Source: Sphingomonas_L flavalba_A (GTDB lineage Bacteria; Pseudomonadota; Alphaproteobacteria; Sphingomonadales; Sphingomonadaceae). Taken from it: a stretch of 64,000 nucleotides of DNA. The stretch is taken from contig NZ_CP180208.1 in the NCBI RefSeq assembly GCF_047553045.1, positions 1,798,001-1,862,000 of the forward strand, written 5' to 3'. Numbering within the stretch: the stretch's first letter is position 1; every line of letters starts with the position of its first letter. Of the stretch, positions 1 through 8,840 are shown piece after piece. The notes under the pieces are model-generated. The model was not told the origin of the DNA, searched no databases, and saw nothing but the letters and a program-made list of their open reading frames with translations. The translations under genes and the position numbers were made by a program.

Positions 1-1410
1 GATATGGAGGACATTGAAACCGTTCCAGTCGTCCCGCACCAGCTTCAGCGTGTCGGCCGCCTTCAGCGCGGCGCCCAGCCCCCGGATGCCACCGGCGCCG
101 ACGATCATCGCCGGACGCTCCGCCTTTGCAAACGCCTCGGTCACCGCCTTGGGCAGTTTGCCGAGCAGCGCCAGGTCATTGCCCAGCCATTCAACACGAT
201 AGGTCAGGTCAGTTTCCGGCCCGATCGCAAAGACTTTCGCGCCGTTCTTGATCGCTTTTCTGATCCGCGTATTGACCAGCGGCGCTTCCCAGCGGACATT
301 GCTGCCGACCAGCAGGATCGCATCGGCGCGCTCGATGCCAGCGATCGTCGTGTTGAAATTGACCGCCGCCAGATTGGTGCAGTCATAATCCATGCCGGTC
401 TGCCGCCCTTCGAGCAGCGCCGATCCCAGGCCGCCGAGCAACGCCTTGGCGGCATACATCGTCTCGCAATCGACCAGATCGCCGGCGATCGCGGCAACGC
501 TCTTGCCCGCCTTGACCGCGGCGATCGCGGCAAACGCCTCGTCCCAGCTCGCCTCGACCAGTTTGCCATCGCGGCGGACATAGGGCCGGTCGAGCCGGCG
601 GCGGACCAGCCCGTCGACGGCGTGGCGGGTCTTGTCGGTCGCCCACTCCTCGTTCACGTCCTCGTTGATCCGGGGCAGCGCGCGCAGCACCTGCCGCCCC
701 CGGCTGTCGAGGCGGATGTTGGTGCCGACCGCGTCCATCACGTCGATCGTCGGCGTCTTGGTCAGCTCCCACGGCCGCGCTTCGAACGCATAGGGCTTGC
801 TGGTCAGCGCGCCGACCGGACACAGATCGACGACATTGCCGGAAAGCTCGCTGGTCACCGCCCGCTCAAGGTAGGAAGTGATCTGCATGTCCTCGCCGCG
901 ATAGATCGCGCCGATCTCCTCGACCCCGGCGACTTCCTGCGAGAAGCGCACGCAACGCGTGCACTGGATACAGCGGGTCATCACCGTCTTGACGATCGGC
1001 CCCATGTATTTCTCGGTGACCGCGCGCTTGTTCTCCTGAAAGCGCGAATAGCCCTTGCCGTAGGCGACGGCCTGGTCCTGCAGGTCGCACTCGCCACCCT
1101 GGTCGCAGATCGGGCAATCAAGCGGGTGGTTGATGAGCAGGAACTCCATCACCCCCTCGCGCGCCTTCTTGACCATCGGCGTGTTGGTGAAAATCTCCTG
1201 ATTGTCCGCCGCCGGCAGGGCACATGACGCCTGCGGCTTCGGCGGCCCCGGCTTCACCTCGACCAGACACATCCGGCAATTGCCAGCGATCGACAGCCGC
1301 TCATGATAGCAAAAGCGCGGAATCTCCTTCCCCGCCAACTCACACGCCTGCATCACGGTGGCGCCCGCGGGCACCTCGATCTCGACGCCGTCGACTTTGA
1401 CCTTAGGCAT
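1..1410 (-). CDS. nuoG: NADH-quinone oxidoreductase subunit G (partial, 3' end outside window)
   Basis: The first 470 residues of the iron-sulfur subunit G of respiratory complex I. It passes electrons from the NADH module toward the membrane arm on the cytoplasmic side. Visible ligands are the 2Fe-2S cysteines C34, C45, C48 and C63, the His-Cys3 4Fe-4S set H95, C99, C102 and C108 (HPLDCPICDQGGECD), and a further Cys4 cluster beginning TRCIQCTRC. The molybdopterin-oxidoreductase-like domain follows. The start ATG (1408-1410) lies 6 bp after the nuoF stop, in the order usual for alphaproteobacteria. The reading frame is open to the window edge and the remaining C-terminus is not visible. Confidence 0.97.
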   Translation of the reverse strand, partial: MPKVKVDGVEIEVPAGATVMQACELAGKEIPRFCYHERLSIAGNCRMCLVEVKPGPPKPQASCALPAADNQEIFTNTPMVKKAREGVMEFLLINHPLDCPICDQGGECDLQDQAVAYGKGYSRFQENKRAVTEKYMGPIVKTVMTRCIQCTRCVRFSQEVAGVEEIGAIYRGEDMQITSYLERAVTSELSGNVVDLCPVGALTSKPYAFEARPWELTKTPTIDVMDAVGTNIRLDSRGRQVLRALPRINEDVNEEWATDKTRHAVDGLVRRRLDRPYVRRDGKLVEASWDEAFAAIAAVKAGKSVAAIAGDLVDCETMYAAKALLGGLGSALLEGRQTGMDYDCTNLAAVNFNTTIAGIERADAILLVGSNVRWEAPLVNTRIRKAIKNGAKVFAIGPETDLTYRVEWLGNDLALLGKLPKAVTEAFAKAERPAMIVGAGGIRGLGAALKAADTLKLVRDDWNGFNVLHI

Positions 1411-1416
1411 GCCGCT

Positions 1417-2709
1417 CTACTCCGCAGCCATCGGCATTGCGCCGTCACGTTCGTTGATCCGCCGCTCCAGCTCCGGCCGGAAATGGCGGATCAGGCCCTG
1501 GATCGGCCACGCCGCCGCGTCGCCGAGCGCGCAGATGGTGTGGCCCTCGATCTGCTTGGTCACCTCATAGAGCGTGTCGATCTCGGAAATATCGGCATTG
1601 CCTTCGCGCAGCCGCTCCATCACCCGCCACATCCAGCCGGTGCCCTCGCGGCACGGGGTGCACTGGCCGCAGCTCTCGTGGCGGTAGAAATAGCTGATCC
1701 GGCTGATCGCGCGGACAATGTCGGTCGACTTGTCCATGACGATCACCGCCGCCGTGCCAAGGCCACTGCCGAGCGCCTTCAGCCCGTCGAAATCCATCGG
1801 CGCATCCATGATCTGCGCCGCCGGCACCAGCGGCACCGATGATCCACCGGGGATAACCGCCAGCAGGTTGTCCCAGCCGCCGCGCACCCCGCCCGCGTGG
1901 CGTTCGATCAGCTCGCGGAACGGGATCGACATCGCCTCTTCGACAACGCAGGGCCGGTTCACATGGCCGGAAATCTGGAACAGCTTGGTTCCGGCGTTGT
2001 TTTCGTTGCCGAACCCCTTGAACCACGCCGCCCCGCGCCGCAAAATCGTCGGGCCAACCGCGATGCTCTCGACATTGTTGACCGTCGTCGGGCAGCCGTA
2101 GAGGCCAGCGCCGGCCGGGAATGGCGGCTTGAGCCTCGGCTGCCCCTTCTTGCCCTCCAGGCTTTCGAGCAGCGCGGTTTCTTCGCCGCAGATATAGGCG
2201 CCGGCGCCCCGGTGGACGAACACGTCGAAATCATAGCCGGAACCGCTGGCGTTCTTGCCGATCAGTCCGGCGGCATAGGCTTCCGCCACCGCCGCGAACA
2301 GCACCTCGGCCTCGCGGATGAACTCGCCGCGGATGTAGATGTAGGCGGCACGCGCCCGCATCGCATAGCCGGCGATCAGCGCACCTTCGATCAGTTTGTG
2401 CGGATCGTGGCGAATGATCTCGCGGTCCTTGCACGATCCCGGCTCGGATTCATCGGCGTTGATGACCAGGAAGCTCGGCTTTCCGGCACGCGGCTCCTTG
2501 GGCATGAAGCTCCACTTCATGCCGGTCGGGAAACCGGCACCGCCGCGCCCGCGCAGGCCCGATGCCTTGATCTCTTCGATGATCGCGTCCTGGCCGCGCG
2601 CCATCAGCGCCTTGGTGTTGTCCCAGTCGCCACGCTTGCGCGCCGCGTCGAGATTCCACGGCTGGAACCCGTAGACATTGGTGAAGATGCGGTCCTTGTC
2701 GGCAAGCAT
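1417..2709 (-). CDS. nuoF: NADH-quinone oxidoreductase subunit F (NADH/FMN binding)
   Basis: 430 aa, the full family length. This subunit oxidises NADH through FMN and hands electrons to the iron-sulfur chain. The glycine-rich GRGGAGFPTG motif near residue 53 marks the NADH/FMN site. SCGQCTPCREGTGW near residue 350, with one later cysteine, supplies the N3 4Fe-4S cluster. The ATG overlaps by one base the stop of the 49-aa membrane protein gene upstream (TGATG), so translation is probably coupled. Confidence 0.98.
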   Translation of the reverse strand: MLADKDRIFTNVYGFQPWNLDAARKRGDWDNTKALMARGQDAIIEEIKASGLRGRGGAGFPTGMKWSFMPKEPRAGKPSFLVINADESEPGSCKDREIIRHDPHKLIEGALIAGYAMRARAAYIYIRGEFIREAEVLFAAVAEAYAAGLIGKNASGSGYDFDVFVHRGAGAYICGEETALLESLEGKKGQPRLKPPFPAGAGLYGCPTTVNNVESIAVGPTILRRGAAWFKGFGNENNAGTKLFQISGHVNRPCVVEEAMSIPFRELIERHAGGVRGGWDNLLAVIPGGSSVPLVPAAQIMDAPMDFDGLKALGSGLGTAAVIVMDKSTDIVRAISRISYFYRHESCGQCTPCREGTGWMWRVMERLREGNADISEIDTLYEVTKQIEGHTICALGDAAAWPIQGLIRHFRPELERRINERDGAMPMAAE

Positions 2710-2858
2710 CAGCGCCTACTCCCGATCAGCTTCTCGGCAAGGAAATAGGCGACAACCGCCAGTACCAGCCCGATCGCGACCGCGATCAGCCAGAACACCG
2801 CCTTCAGCAGCAATACAAAGACGATCAGCCCGACGACGATGGCAAGCAGCGCGCTCAT
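2709..2858 (-). CDS. 49-aa membrane protein between nuoE and nuoF
   Basis: A short protein made almost entirely of hydrophobic residues, with one or two predicted membrane passes (roughly residues 3-17 and 20-41) and a basic tail ending GSRR. Its ATG overlaps the nuoE stop (ATGA) and its stop overlaps the nuoF start, so it is tightly embedded in the nuo operon and very likely translated. Unassigned small reading frames between nuo genes are known from Rhodobacter and Paracoccus, but I cannot name this one. It could be an assembly factor or an accessory membrane subunit; that is inference from position only. Confidence 0.75.
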   Translation of the reverse strand: MSALLAIVVGLIVFVLLLKAVFWLIAVAIGLVLAVVAYFLAEKLIGSRR

Positions 2859-3523
2859 GCCCATTCCCCGCGGTAATCGTGATTTTCCGTCGCCATCTGC
2901 GCCAACGTGGTCGGCCCGCCTTCCGGGCAACTCGTCTGGCGGCCGATCTGCGACAGCGTCTTCGGCGTCTCGCCCCGCGCCAGCGCGTCGAGCACCGCCA
3001 GCGTGCTCTCGTAGGTCAGGTCCTCGTAATTGTCGTCGTTGATCTGAACGACCGGCGCGTTGGCGCAGGCACCAATGCACTCGACCTCGTGCAGGGTGAA
3101 CAGCCCGTCGGCGGAGGTGCCGCCCTTGGTCATCCCCCGGTCCCGGCACGCGCGCAGCACATCGTCGGACCCGCGCAGCATGCACGGCGTCGTGCCACAA
3201 ACCTGAACGTGGAAACGGCCGACCGGCGCCAGATTGAACATCGTGTAGAAGGTGACGACCTCGTACACCCGCATATAGGCCATATCGAGCTGGGCGGCGA
3301 TATACTCGATCACCGGCACCGGCAGCCAGCCCTGGGTGCTGGTCTCTGCGCCGACCTGACGCTGGGCCAGGTCGAGCAACGGCAGCACCGCCGATTGCTG
3401 GCGCCCCGGCGGATAGCGACCGATGATCTCCTTGACCTTCGCGGCATTCGCCTTGGTCCAGGCGAACGCGCCCCAGCGCGCGCGGACCTCGGCCTCGTCA
3501 GGGATGTGCGGTGCGTCGGCCAT
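2855..3523 (-). CDS. nuoE: NADH-quinone oxidoreductase subunit E
   Basis: 222 aa, the thioredoxin-like 2Fe-2S subunit (N1a) of the NADH-dehydrogenase module. Ligands C109, C114, C149 and C153 are visible in CGTTPCMLRG and CIGACAN. The C-terminal ~50 residues past the cluster domain are longer than in E. coli NuoE, as is common in alphaproteobacteria. Its ATG shares one base with the nuoD stop region (coordinate 3523), and its own stop overlaps the small membrane gene downstream. Confidence 0.97.
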   Translation of the reverse strand: MADAPHIPDEAEVRARWGAFAWTKANAAKVKEIIGRYPPGRQQSAVLPLLDLAQRQVGAETSTQGWLPVPVIEYIAAQLDMAYMRVYEVVTFYTMFNLAPVGRFHVQVCGTTPCMLRGSDDVLRACRDRGMTKGGTSADGLFTLHEVECIGACANAPVVQINDDNYEDLTYESTLAVLDALARGETPKTLSQIGRQTSCPEGGPTTLAQMATENHDYRGEWA

Positions 3524-4758
3524 CAGCGGTCAACCTCCCCGAACACGACGTCGATCGCGGACAGGACGGCGGTGGTATCGGCGAGCATGTGGCCCTTCAT
3601 CATCATGTCCATCGCCTGCAAGTGCGAGAAACCGGTGACGCGGATCTTGCAGCGATACGGCTTGTTGGTGCCGTCGGCGACCAGATAAACGCCGAACTCG
3701 CCCTTCGGGCTTTCGGTCGCGACATAGACCTCGCCCGCCGGCACGTGGAAGCCCTCGGTATACAGCTTGAAATGGTGGATCAGCGCCTCCATCGAGCGCT
3801 TCATCTCACCGCGCTTGGGCGGCACCACCTTACGGTCGAGGCTGGCGATCGGCCCGTCAGGCATTTCCGCCAGGCACTGCTTGATGATCCGCGCCGACTG
3901 GCGGACCTCTTCGCAGCGAACCATGAAACGGTCGTAGCAATCGCCGTTGGTGCCGACCGGAATGTCGAACTTCATCCGGTCATAGACGTCATAGGGCTGC
4001 GACCGGCGCAGGTCCCACGGCAGGCCGGCCGCGCGGATCATCGGGCCGGAAAAGCCCCATTTCAGCGCATCCTCACGCGAAACCACCCCGATGTCGACGT
4101 TGCGCTGCTTGAAAATACGGTTGTCGGCGACCAGCGAAACCGCATCCTCAAACAGCCCGAACAGCCGGCTGTCGATCCAGTCACCAATGTCGGCGAGCAG
4201 CTTCAGCGGCGCGTCCTGATGGACACCGCCGGGGCGGAACCATGCCGCGTGCATCCGCGCGCCCGACGCCCGCTCGAAGAACTGCATGCAGTCCTCGCGC
4301 AACTCGAAGAACCACAGGTTCGGCGTCATCGCGCCGACATCCATCACGTGCGCGCCAAGGTTCAGCGTGTGGTTGCAGATGCGGGTCAGCTCGGCGAACA
4401 GCACGCGCAGATATTGCGCGCGCAGTGGCACCTCCAGATCGAGCAGCTTCTCGATCGCCAGCACATAACTGTGTTCCATGGCGAGCGGCGAGCAATAGTC
4501 GAGCCGGTCGAAATAGGGCAGCGCCTGCAGATAGGTCTTGTACTCGATCAGCTTTTCGGTGCCGCGGTGGAGCAGGCCGACATGCGGGTCGACCCGCTCG
4601 ACCGTCTCGCCGTCCAGTTCCATCACCAGGCGCAGCACGCCGTGCGCCGCCGGGTGCTGCGGCCCGAAATTGATCGTGTAGTTCTGAATCGCGAGGTCGC
4701 CGACGGTCGGCTTCTCCGCGTCGGTCACCCCTTCCAGCTCGTCGAGATACTCGGTCAT
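3523..4758 (-). CDS. nuoD: NADH-quinone oxidoreductase subunit D
   Basis: 411 aa, the 49-kDa subunit that forms the quinone pocket together with NuoB. The N-terminal block FGPQHPAAHGVLRLVMELDG is the family signature. The protein ends with the conserved GEVDR tail. NuoD and NuoC are separate genes here (fused in E. coli), which is the alphaproteobacterial and mitochondrial arrangement. The start overlaps the nuoC stop by 4 bp. Confidence 0.98.
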   Translation of the reverse strand: MTEYLDELEGVTDAEKPTVGDLAIQNYTINFGPQHPAAHGVLRLVMELDGETVERVDPHVGLLHRGTEKLIEYKTYLQALPYFDRLDYCSPLAMEHSYVLAIEKLLDLEVPLRAQYLRVLFAELTRICNHTLNLGAHVMDVGAMTPNLWFFELREDCMQFFERASGARMHAAWFRPGGVHQDAPLKLLADIGDWIDSRLFGLFEDAVSLVADNRIFKQRNVDIGVVSREDALKWGFSGPMIRAAGLPWDLRRSQPYDVYDRMKFDIPVGTNGDCYDRFMVRCEEVRQSARIIKQCLAEMPDGPIASLDRKVVPPKRGEMKRSMEALIHHFKLYTEGFHVPAGEVYVATESPKGEFGVYLVADGTNKPYRCKIRVTGFSHLQAMDMMMKGHMLADTTAVLSAIDVVFGEVDR

Positions 4759-5636
4759 GCCTCGCCCTTCGGCTTGCGGGCGCGTGGCGCCTTCGGCTTG
4801 GCCTTCGCGGCGCCATCCGCCTTCGGCTTCACCGTTAGCGCTTTCGGCTTCGGCTCGGCCGTCGGCTCGGCCTTGCCGACACCGGTCTGCGCCGGGCTCT
4901 CGGTCGTTTTCGGCGTCGCCACCGGCGTTTCGGCCGGCGCCGCGGCCACTGCCCTGGCAATAGGTGCGCGGGCAATCTCCGCCGCGGTCAGCGGAGTCGG
5001 CGCGCCCTTCGCCTCCGGCTGCGCCTTCTCGTCGCCGGGCAGCATATATTCCGCGCCTTCCCAGGGGCTGGTGAAGTCGAAACTGCGGAAATCCTGCGCC
5101 AGCTTGACCGGCTCGTAAACGACGCGCTTGCGCTCTTCCGAATAGCGCAGCTCGACATAGCCGGTCAGCGGAAAATCCTTGCGCTGCGGATGCCCACGAA
5201 AGCCATAATCGGTCAGGATGCGCCGCAGGTCGGCATTGCCGGAAAACAGCACGCCGTACATGTCGTAAACTTCACGCTCCAGCCAGCCGGCGACCGGCCA
5301 CAGCGCGGTCACGCTTGGCACTGGCGCCTCGTCGTCGGTCCGCACGGTCACCCGCAGCCGGTGGTTCCGGGTGACGGACAGCAGATGATAGACGACGTCG
5401 AACCGCTCCTCCCGCTCGGGATAGTCGACCCCGGCAATCTCCATCAACTGCTGGTACTGCAGCGCCGGGTCGTCGCGCAGCGCGGTCATCACGGCGACCA
5501 GCGCCTCGCGGCGAACAAGCAGGGTCACCTCGCCCACCCGATCCCACGCGTCGATCAGCGCATCGCCGATCGCGGCGCGGGCGGCGTCGATAACGCCGTC
5601 GTTCACGGCATATTTCGGGGCTGGGCTAAGGCTCAC
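4755..5636 (-). CDS. nuoC: NADH-quinone oxidoreductase subunit C with long basic tail
   Basis: 293 aa from a GTG start (5634-5636) that overlaps the nuoB stop (GTGA). Residues 1 to about 195 are the 30-kDa subunit core, including the ERE(V)YDMYG and RRILTDYGFRGHP signatures. The last ~90 residues are low complexity, rich in Ala, Pro, Lys and Thr (for example APRARKPKGEA). Such tails occur in sphingomonad NuoC but have no known function. In-frame codons continue upstream of the GTG but overlap nuoB heavily, so the GTG is preferred. Confidence 0.96.
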   Translation of the reverse strand: MSLSPAPKYAVNDGVIDAARAAIGDALIDAWDRVGEVTLLVRREALVAVMTALRDDPALQYQQLMEIAGVDYPEREERFDVVYHLLSVTRNHRLRVTVRTDDEAPVPSVTALWPVAGWLEREVYDMYGVLFSGNADLRRILTDYGFRGHPQRKDFPLTGYVELRYSEERKRVVYEPVKLAQDFRSFDFTSPWEGAEYMLPGDEKAQPEAKGAPTPLTAAEIARAPIARAVAAAPAETPVATPKTTESPAQTGVGKAEPTAEPKPKALTVKPKADGAAKAKPKAPRARKPKGEA

Positions 5637-6169
5637 CGTTCGACCGTCCCGATCCGGCGGATCTTCCGCTGCAACTGCATGATGCCGTACAGCAGCGCCT
5701 CGGCGGTCGGCGGGCAACCGGGCACGTAGATGTCGACCGGCACGATCCGGTCGCAACCGCGCACCACCGAATAGCTATAATGGTAATAGCCGCCACCGTT
5801 GGCGCAGCTCCCCATCGAAATCACGTATTTCGGCTCCGACATCTGGTCGTAGACGCGGCGCAGCGCCGGCGCCATCTTGTTGCATAGCGTGCCGGCGACG
5901 ATCATCACGTCGCTCTGCCGCGGCGAAGCGCGCGGGGCGGCGCCGAACCGCTCCAGGTCGTAACGCGGCATGTTGACGTGGATCATCTCGACCGCGCAGC
6001 ACGCCAGCCCGAACGTCATCCACCACAGCGACCCGGTCCGCGCCCACTGGAACAGGTCCTCGGTCGACGCGACCAGAAAACCCTTGTCGCTCAATTCGCC
6101 GTTCAGGTCGTTGAAAAAGGCGGGATCAGGCGCCGTACCGGGCGGCGGCGGAGAGAGTTCTACTCCCAT
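5633..6169 (-). CDS. nuoB: NADH-quinone oxidoreductase subunit B
   Basis: 178 aa. It carries cluster N2, the last iron-sulfur centre before quinone: ligands C57 and C58 (the adjacent pair in GLACCAVEM), C122 (GSCANGGGYY) and C152 (VPGCPPTAEAL). The ATG at 6167-6169 lies inside the last codons of nuoA, and the proline-rich start MGVELSPPPPG matches relatives. An upstream in-frame ATG exists but would overlap nuoA much further. Confidence 0.98.
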   Translation of the reverse strand: MGVELSPPPPGTAPDPAFFNDLNGELSDKGFLVASTEDLFQWARTGSLWWMTFGLACCAVEMIHVNMPRYDLERFGAAPRASPRQSDVMIVAGTLCNKMAPALRRVYDQMSEPKYVISMGSCANGGGYYHYSYSVVRGCDRIVPVDIYVPGCPPTAEALLYGIMQLQRKIRRIGTVER

Positions 6170-6543
6170 TCCAGCGCTCCCTTTTTCCATACATAGATAT
6201 AACCGATGATCAGTTCTGCGAGGAACACCATCATCGCCGCCCAGCCAACCCAGCCGATCTCGCCGAGCGATACCGCCCATGGGAACAGGAAGGCCGCCTC
6301 AAGGTCGAAGATGATGAACAGAATCGCGACCAGATAGAAGCGCACGTCGAACTGCCCGCGCGAATCCTCGAAGGCCGGAAAGCCGCATTCATACTCGCTC
6401 AGCTTGTCGGGGTGGGGCTGGTGCGCGCCGGTCATGCGGGCGACCACCATCGGCAGGAAAACGAACACTGCCGACAGGACGAGCGCGACGCCCAGAAACA
6501 GCAATATCGGCAGATAACCCGCGGCGACCGTCGCCATGCGCAT
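6160..6543 (-). CDS. nuoA: NADH-quinone oxidoreductase subunit A
   Basis: 127 aa, three transmembrane helices. The loop between helices 1 and 2 carries the conserved YECGFPAFEDSRGQFDVRFY, and helix 2 holds FIIFDLEAAFLFPWA. First gene of the nuo operon. Two ATGs (codons 1 and 3) are possible. The 146 bp upstream, before the inositol phosphatase stop, must contain the operon promoter; I do not see a convincing -35/-10 pair by eye. Confidence 0.97.
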   Translation of the reverse strand: MRMATVAAGYLPILLFLGVALVLSAVFVFLPMVVARMTGAHQPHPDKLSEYECGFPAFEDSRGQFDVRFYLVAILFIIFDLEAAFLFPWAVSLGEIGWVGWAAMMVFLAELIIGYIYVWKKGALEWE

Positions 6544-6689
6544 GCTCCGACTACTAACCGGAAAACCCGGCCTTGGCGGCGGCTTCTAGGCCCCCCGCAC
6601 CGGGGAGGCAAGGCTTGCGGGGTTGAGAATGAATCGCAAAAATAGCCAAGGTGCAGAACCGCATGGCGCGGCCCGTCCGCCCCCGCAAC

Positions 6690-7505
6690 TCAGCCGCGCA
6701 GGGCGCCCGCGACCAGCTTGTGCAGACGCGAATGCAGCGCGTCGTTGACCGCCAGGAATTCGTTGCGTTCCAGCATCCGGTCGCCGCCGCGGAAGTCGGT
6801 GACAAAGCCACCCGCCTCGCGCACCAGCAATATGCCGGCGGCCACGTCCCAGGGCGACAGGTCGCTTTCCCAGTAGCCGTCAAATCGGCCGGCGGCGACC
6901 CAGGCCAGATCGAGCGATGCCGCCCCCATCCGGCGGATGCCCGCCACCTCCGGCGCGACCGCGCCAAAGATGCGCGACCACTGGGCAAAATCACCGTGCC
7001 CCTTGAACGGAATACCGGTGGCGATCAGCGAATCCGCCAGTTCGCGCCGGGCGGACACCCGCAACCGGGCATCCTGCAGCCAGGCGCCCCTGCCCTTTTC
7101 CGCCCAAAAGCTCTCATCGGTCAGTGGTTGGTAGACAAGCGCGTTGGTCACTTCGCCGCGCCCATTCGGACGGGGTTCCTCGACCGCGATCGAAATCGCG
7201 AAATGCGGCACGCCGTGCAGAAAATTGCTGGTGCCGTCTAACGGATCGACGATCCAGCGCGGCTTGGTCGGGTCGCCGGCGATCTCACCGCCTTCTTCCA
7301 TCAGGAAGCCCCAGTCGGGCCGCGCCTTCTGCAGCTCCTCATACAACGTGCGCTCGGCCCGCCTGTCGGCCATCGACACGAAATCGGCAGGCCCCTTGCG
7401 GCTGACCTGAAGGTGCGCGACTTCGTTGAAGTCGCGGCGCAGACGCGGCGCGGCCTTGCGCGCCGCGCGCTCCATGACGGTCAGCAGGCCGGAATGCGAT
7501 ACCAT
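6690..7505 (-). CDS. Inositol monophosphatase family protein (SuhB-like)
   Basis: 271 aa, a magnesium-dependent phosphatase of the IMPase/SuhB family. Metal-binding motifs are FLMEEGGEIAG (first acidic site), WIVDPLDGTSNFLHG (the family signature DPLDGT) and SPWDVAAG near the C-terminus. The likely substrate is myo-inositol-1-phosphate or a related sugar phosphate; SuhB relatives also act in rRNA maturation. Only 4 bp separate it from efp upstream, so the two are probably co-transcribed. Confidence 0.93.
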   Translation of the reverse strand: MVSHSGLLTVMERAARKAAPRLRRDFNEVAHLQVSRKGPADFVSMADRRAERTLYEELQKARPDWGFLMEEGGEIAGDPTKPRWIVDPLDGTSNFLHGVPHFAISIAVEEPRPNGRGEVTNALVYQPLTDESFWAEKGRGAWLQDARLRVSARRELADSLIATGIPFKGHGDFAQWSRIFGAVAPEVAGIRRMGAASLDLAWVAAGRFDGYWESDLSPWDVAAGILLVREAGGFVTDFRGGDRMLERNEFLAVNDALHSRLHKLVAGALRG

Positions 7506-7509
7506 CGGA

Positions 7510-8073
7510 TCAGTCGGCGCGCTTGACGTAGGTCTTTTCGTACACGTCGACGACGATACGCGTGCCCGACGAGATGTGCGGCGGCACCATCACGCGAACG
7601 CCGTTGTCGAGCACCGCCGGCTTGTAGCTGGACGAGGCGGTCTGCCCCTTCACCACCGCGTCGGCCTCGACGATCGTCGCTTCGATCGTGTCGGGCAACT
7701 GCACCGAAATTGGCCGCTCCTCGTACAGTTCCAGAACGACTTCCATACCGTCCTGCAGGAAAGCGACTTCATCGCCCAGCATGTCGGCGGACAGGGTGAT
7801 CTGCTCGTACGAGTCCTTGTCCATGAAGGTCAGCGCGTCGCCGTCGCGGAACAGGAACTGGAAATCCTTGGTGTCGAGCCGGACCTTCTCCAGCGTTTCC
7901 GCCGAACGGAACCTGACGTTGGTCTTGCGACCATCGATCAGGTTCTTCATCTCGACCTGCATATAGGCGCCGCCCTTGCCGGGCTGGGTGTGCTGGATCT
8001 TCACCGCCCGCCACAAGCCGTTTTCATATTCGAGGATGTTGCCGGGACGAACGTCCACGCCGCTGATCTTCAT
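7510..8073 (-). CDS. efp: Translation elongation factor P
   Basis: 187 aa, the standard length, starting MKISGVDVRPGNILEYENGL. EF-P binds the ribosome near the E site and relieves stalling at polyproline stretches. The modified-residue loop reads QPGKGGAYMQ, with lysine at the position used for beta-lysylation or other modification. The three-domain fold ends with the conserved GTRIVVDVYEKTYVKRAD. The ATG at 8071-8073 was chosen over an upstream in-frame extension that antiparallels thiE. Confidence 0.98.
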   Translation of the reverse strand: MKISGVDVRPGNILEYENGLWRAVKIQHTQPGKGGAYMQVEMKNLIDGRKTNVRFRSAETLEKVRLDTKDFQFLFRDGDALTFMDKDSYEQITLSADMLGDEVAFLQDGMEVVLELYEERPISVQLPDTIEATIVEADAVVKGQTASSSYKPAVLDNGVRVMVPPHISSGTRIVVDVYEKTYVKRAD

Positions 8074-8108
8074 AGGTGTCTCGCTATATCGAAAGGCAGG
8101 CGCGGCCC

Positions 8109-8813
8109 TTAGCGCGTAGGCGGGTTTCCGGCAAGCGCGGCTCCAAAAGCCCGCACCGCCGCCGCCTCGCCTTCCGCCGCGCTCCACACCGCACCGGACA
8201 CGGCGACGAAATCGGCGCCCGCCGCGGCCAGCACCCCGGCATTGGCCGGGGTAATGCCGCCGATCGCGACGCACGGCAGCTCGAACAGCGTGCTCCACCA
8301 ACCGAGCAGCGCCGGCTCGGCATAGTGGCTGACCTGCTTGGTCGCCGTCGGGTAGAAACTGCCGAACGCAACATAATCCGCGCCCGCCTCCCCCGCTTCC
8401 ATCGCCAGATGGCGGCTGGCGTGGCAGGTGACGCCGATCTGCACCTTCGGGCCAAGCCGGGCGCGCGCGTCACGGGCATCGCCGTCCTCCTGCCCCAGGT
8501 GGACGCCGTCCGCGCCAAGTCGCTGGGCCAGTCCGATGCTGTCGTTGATGATGAACGCAACGCCGTGGTCGGCGCAGATGCGCTGCAGCGGCTCCGCCGC
8601 GCGCGCGATTGCATGATCGTCGACACCCTTCAGCCGCAGCTGAAACGCCGCGACTGGCCCCGCGCCCAGCGCCCGCGCCAGCCGCTCCGCGAAGCTGGCG
8701 TCAACCGCCGGCGGAGAGATCAGATAAAGCTGGCACGGCGGCCGGCCGGGGTCGCGTTCGAAGCGGGCGGCGAAATCGGGGTCGAGCGGCAGGGCGTCAT
8801 CGTCAATATCCAT
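8109..8813 (-). CDS. thiE: Thiamine phosphate synthase
   Basis: 234 aa TIM-barrel protein that joins HMP-pyrophosphate with thiazole phosphate. Motifs in order: QLRLKG (pyrophosphate side), FIINDSIGLAQRLGADGVHLGQED, GVTCHAS, GSFYPTATKQ, and CVAIGGITPAN (phosphate grip). An N-terminal extension of about 25 acidic residues precedes the barrel. The first motif is QLRLK rather than the common QxREK, so a TenI-like or specialised paralogue is not excluded. Confidence 0.85.
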   Translation of the reverse strand: MDIDDDALPLDPDFAARFERDPGRPPCQLYLISPPAVDASFAERLARALGAGPVAAFQLRLKGVDDHAIARAAEPLQRICADHGVAFIINDSIGLAQRLGADGVHLGQEDGDARDARARLGPKVQIGVTCHASRHLAMEAGEAGADYVAFGSFYPTATKQVSHYAEPALLGWWSTLFELPCVAIGGITPANAGVLAAAGADFVAVSGAVWSAAEGEAAAVRAFGAALAGNPPTR

Positions 8814-8840
8814 GGCCGCGCTCTAGAACATGGCGACGGC

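Noticed and set aside
4..1227. A 407-codon plus-strand open frame opposite nuoG
   Set aside because: It is Arg/Asp/Gln-rich with no motifs and mirrors the GC-rich nuoG gene, whose iron-sulfur motifs are clear on the other strand.
3511..5118. A 535-codon plus-strand frame over nuoD/nuoC
   Set aside because: Antisense shadow of two well-recognised complex I genes; no homology-like features.
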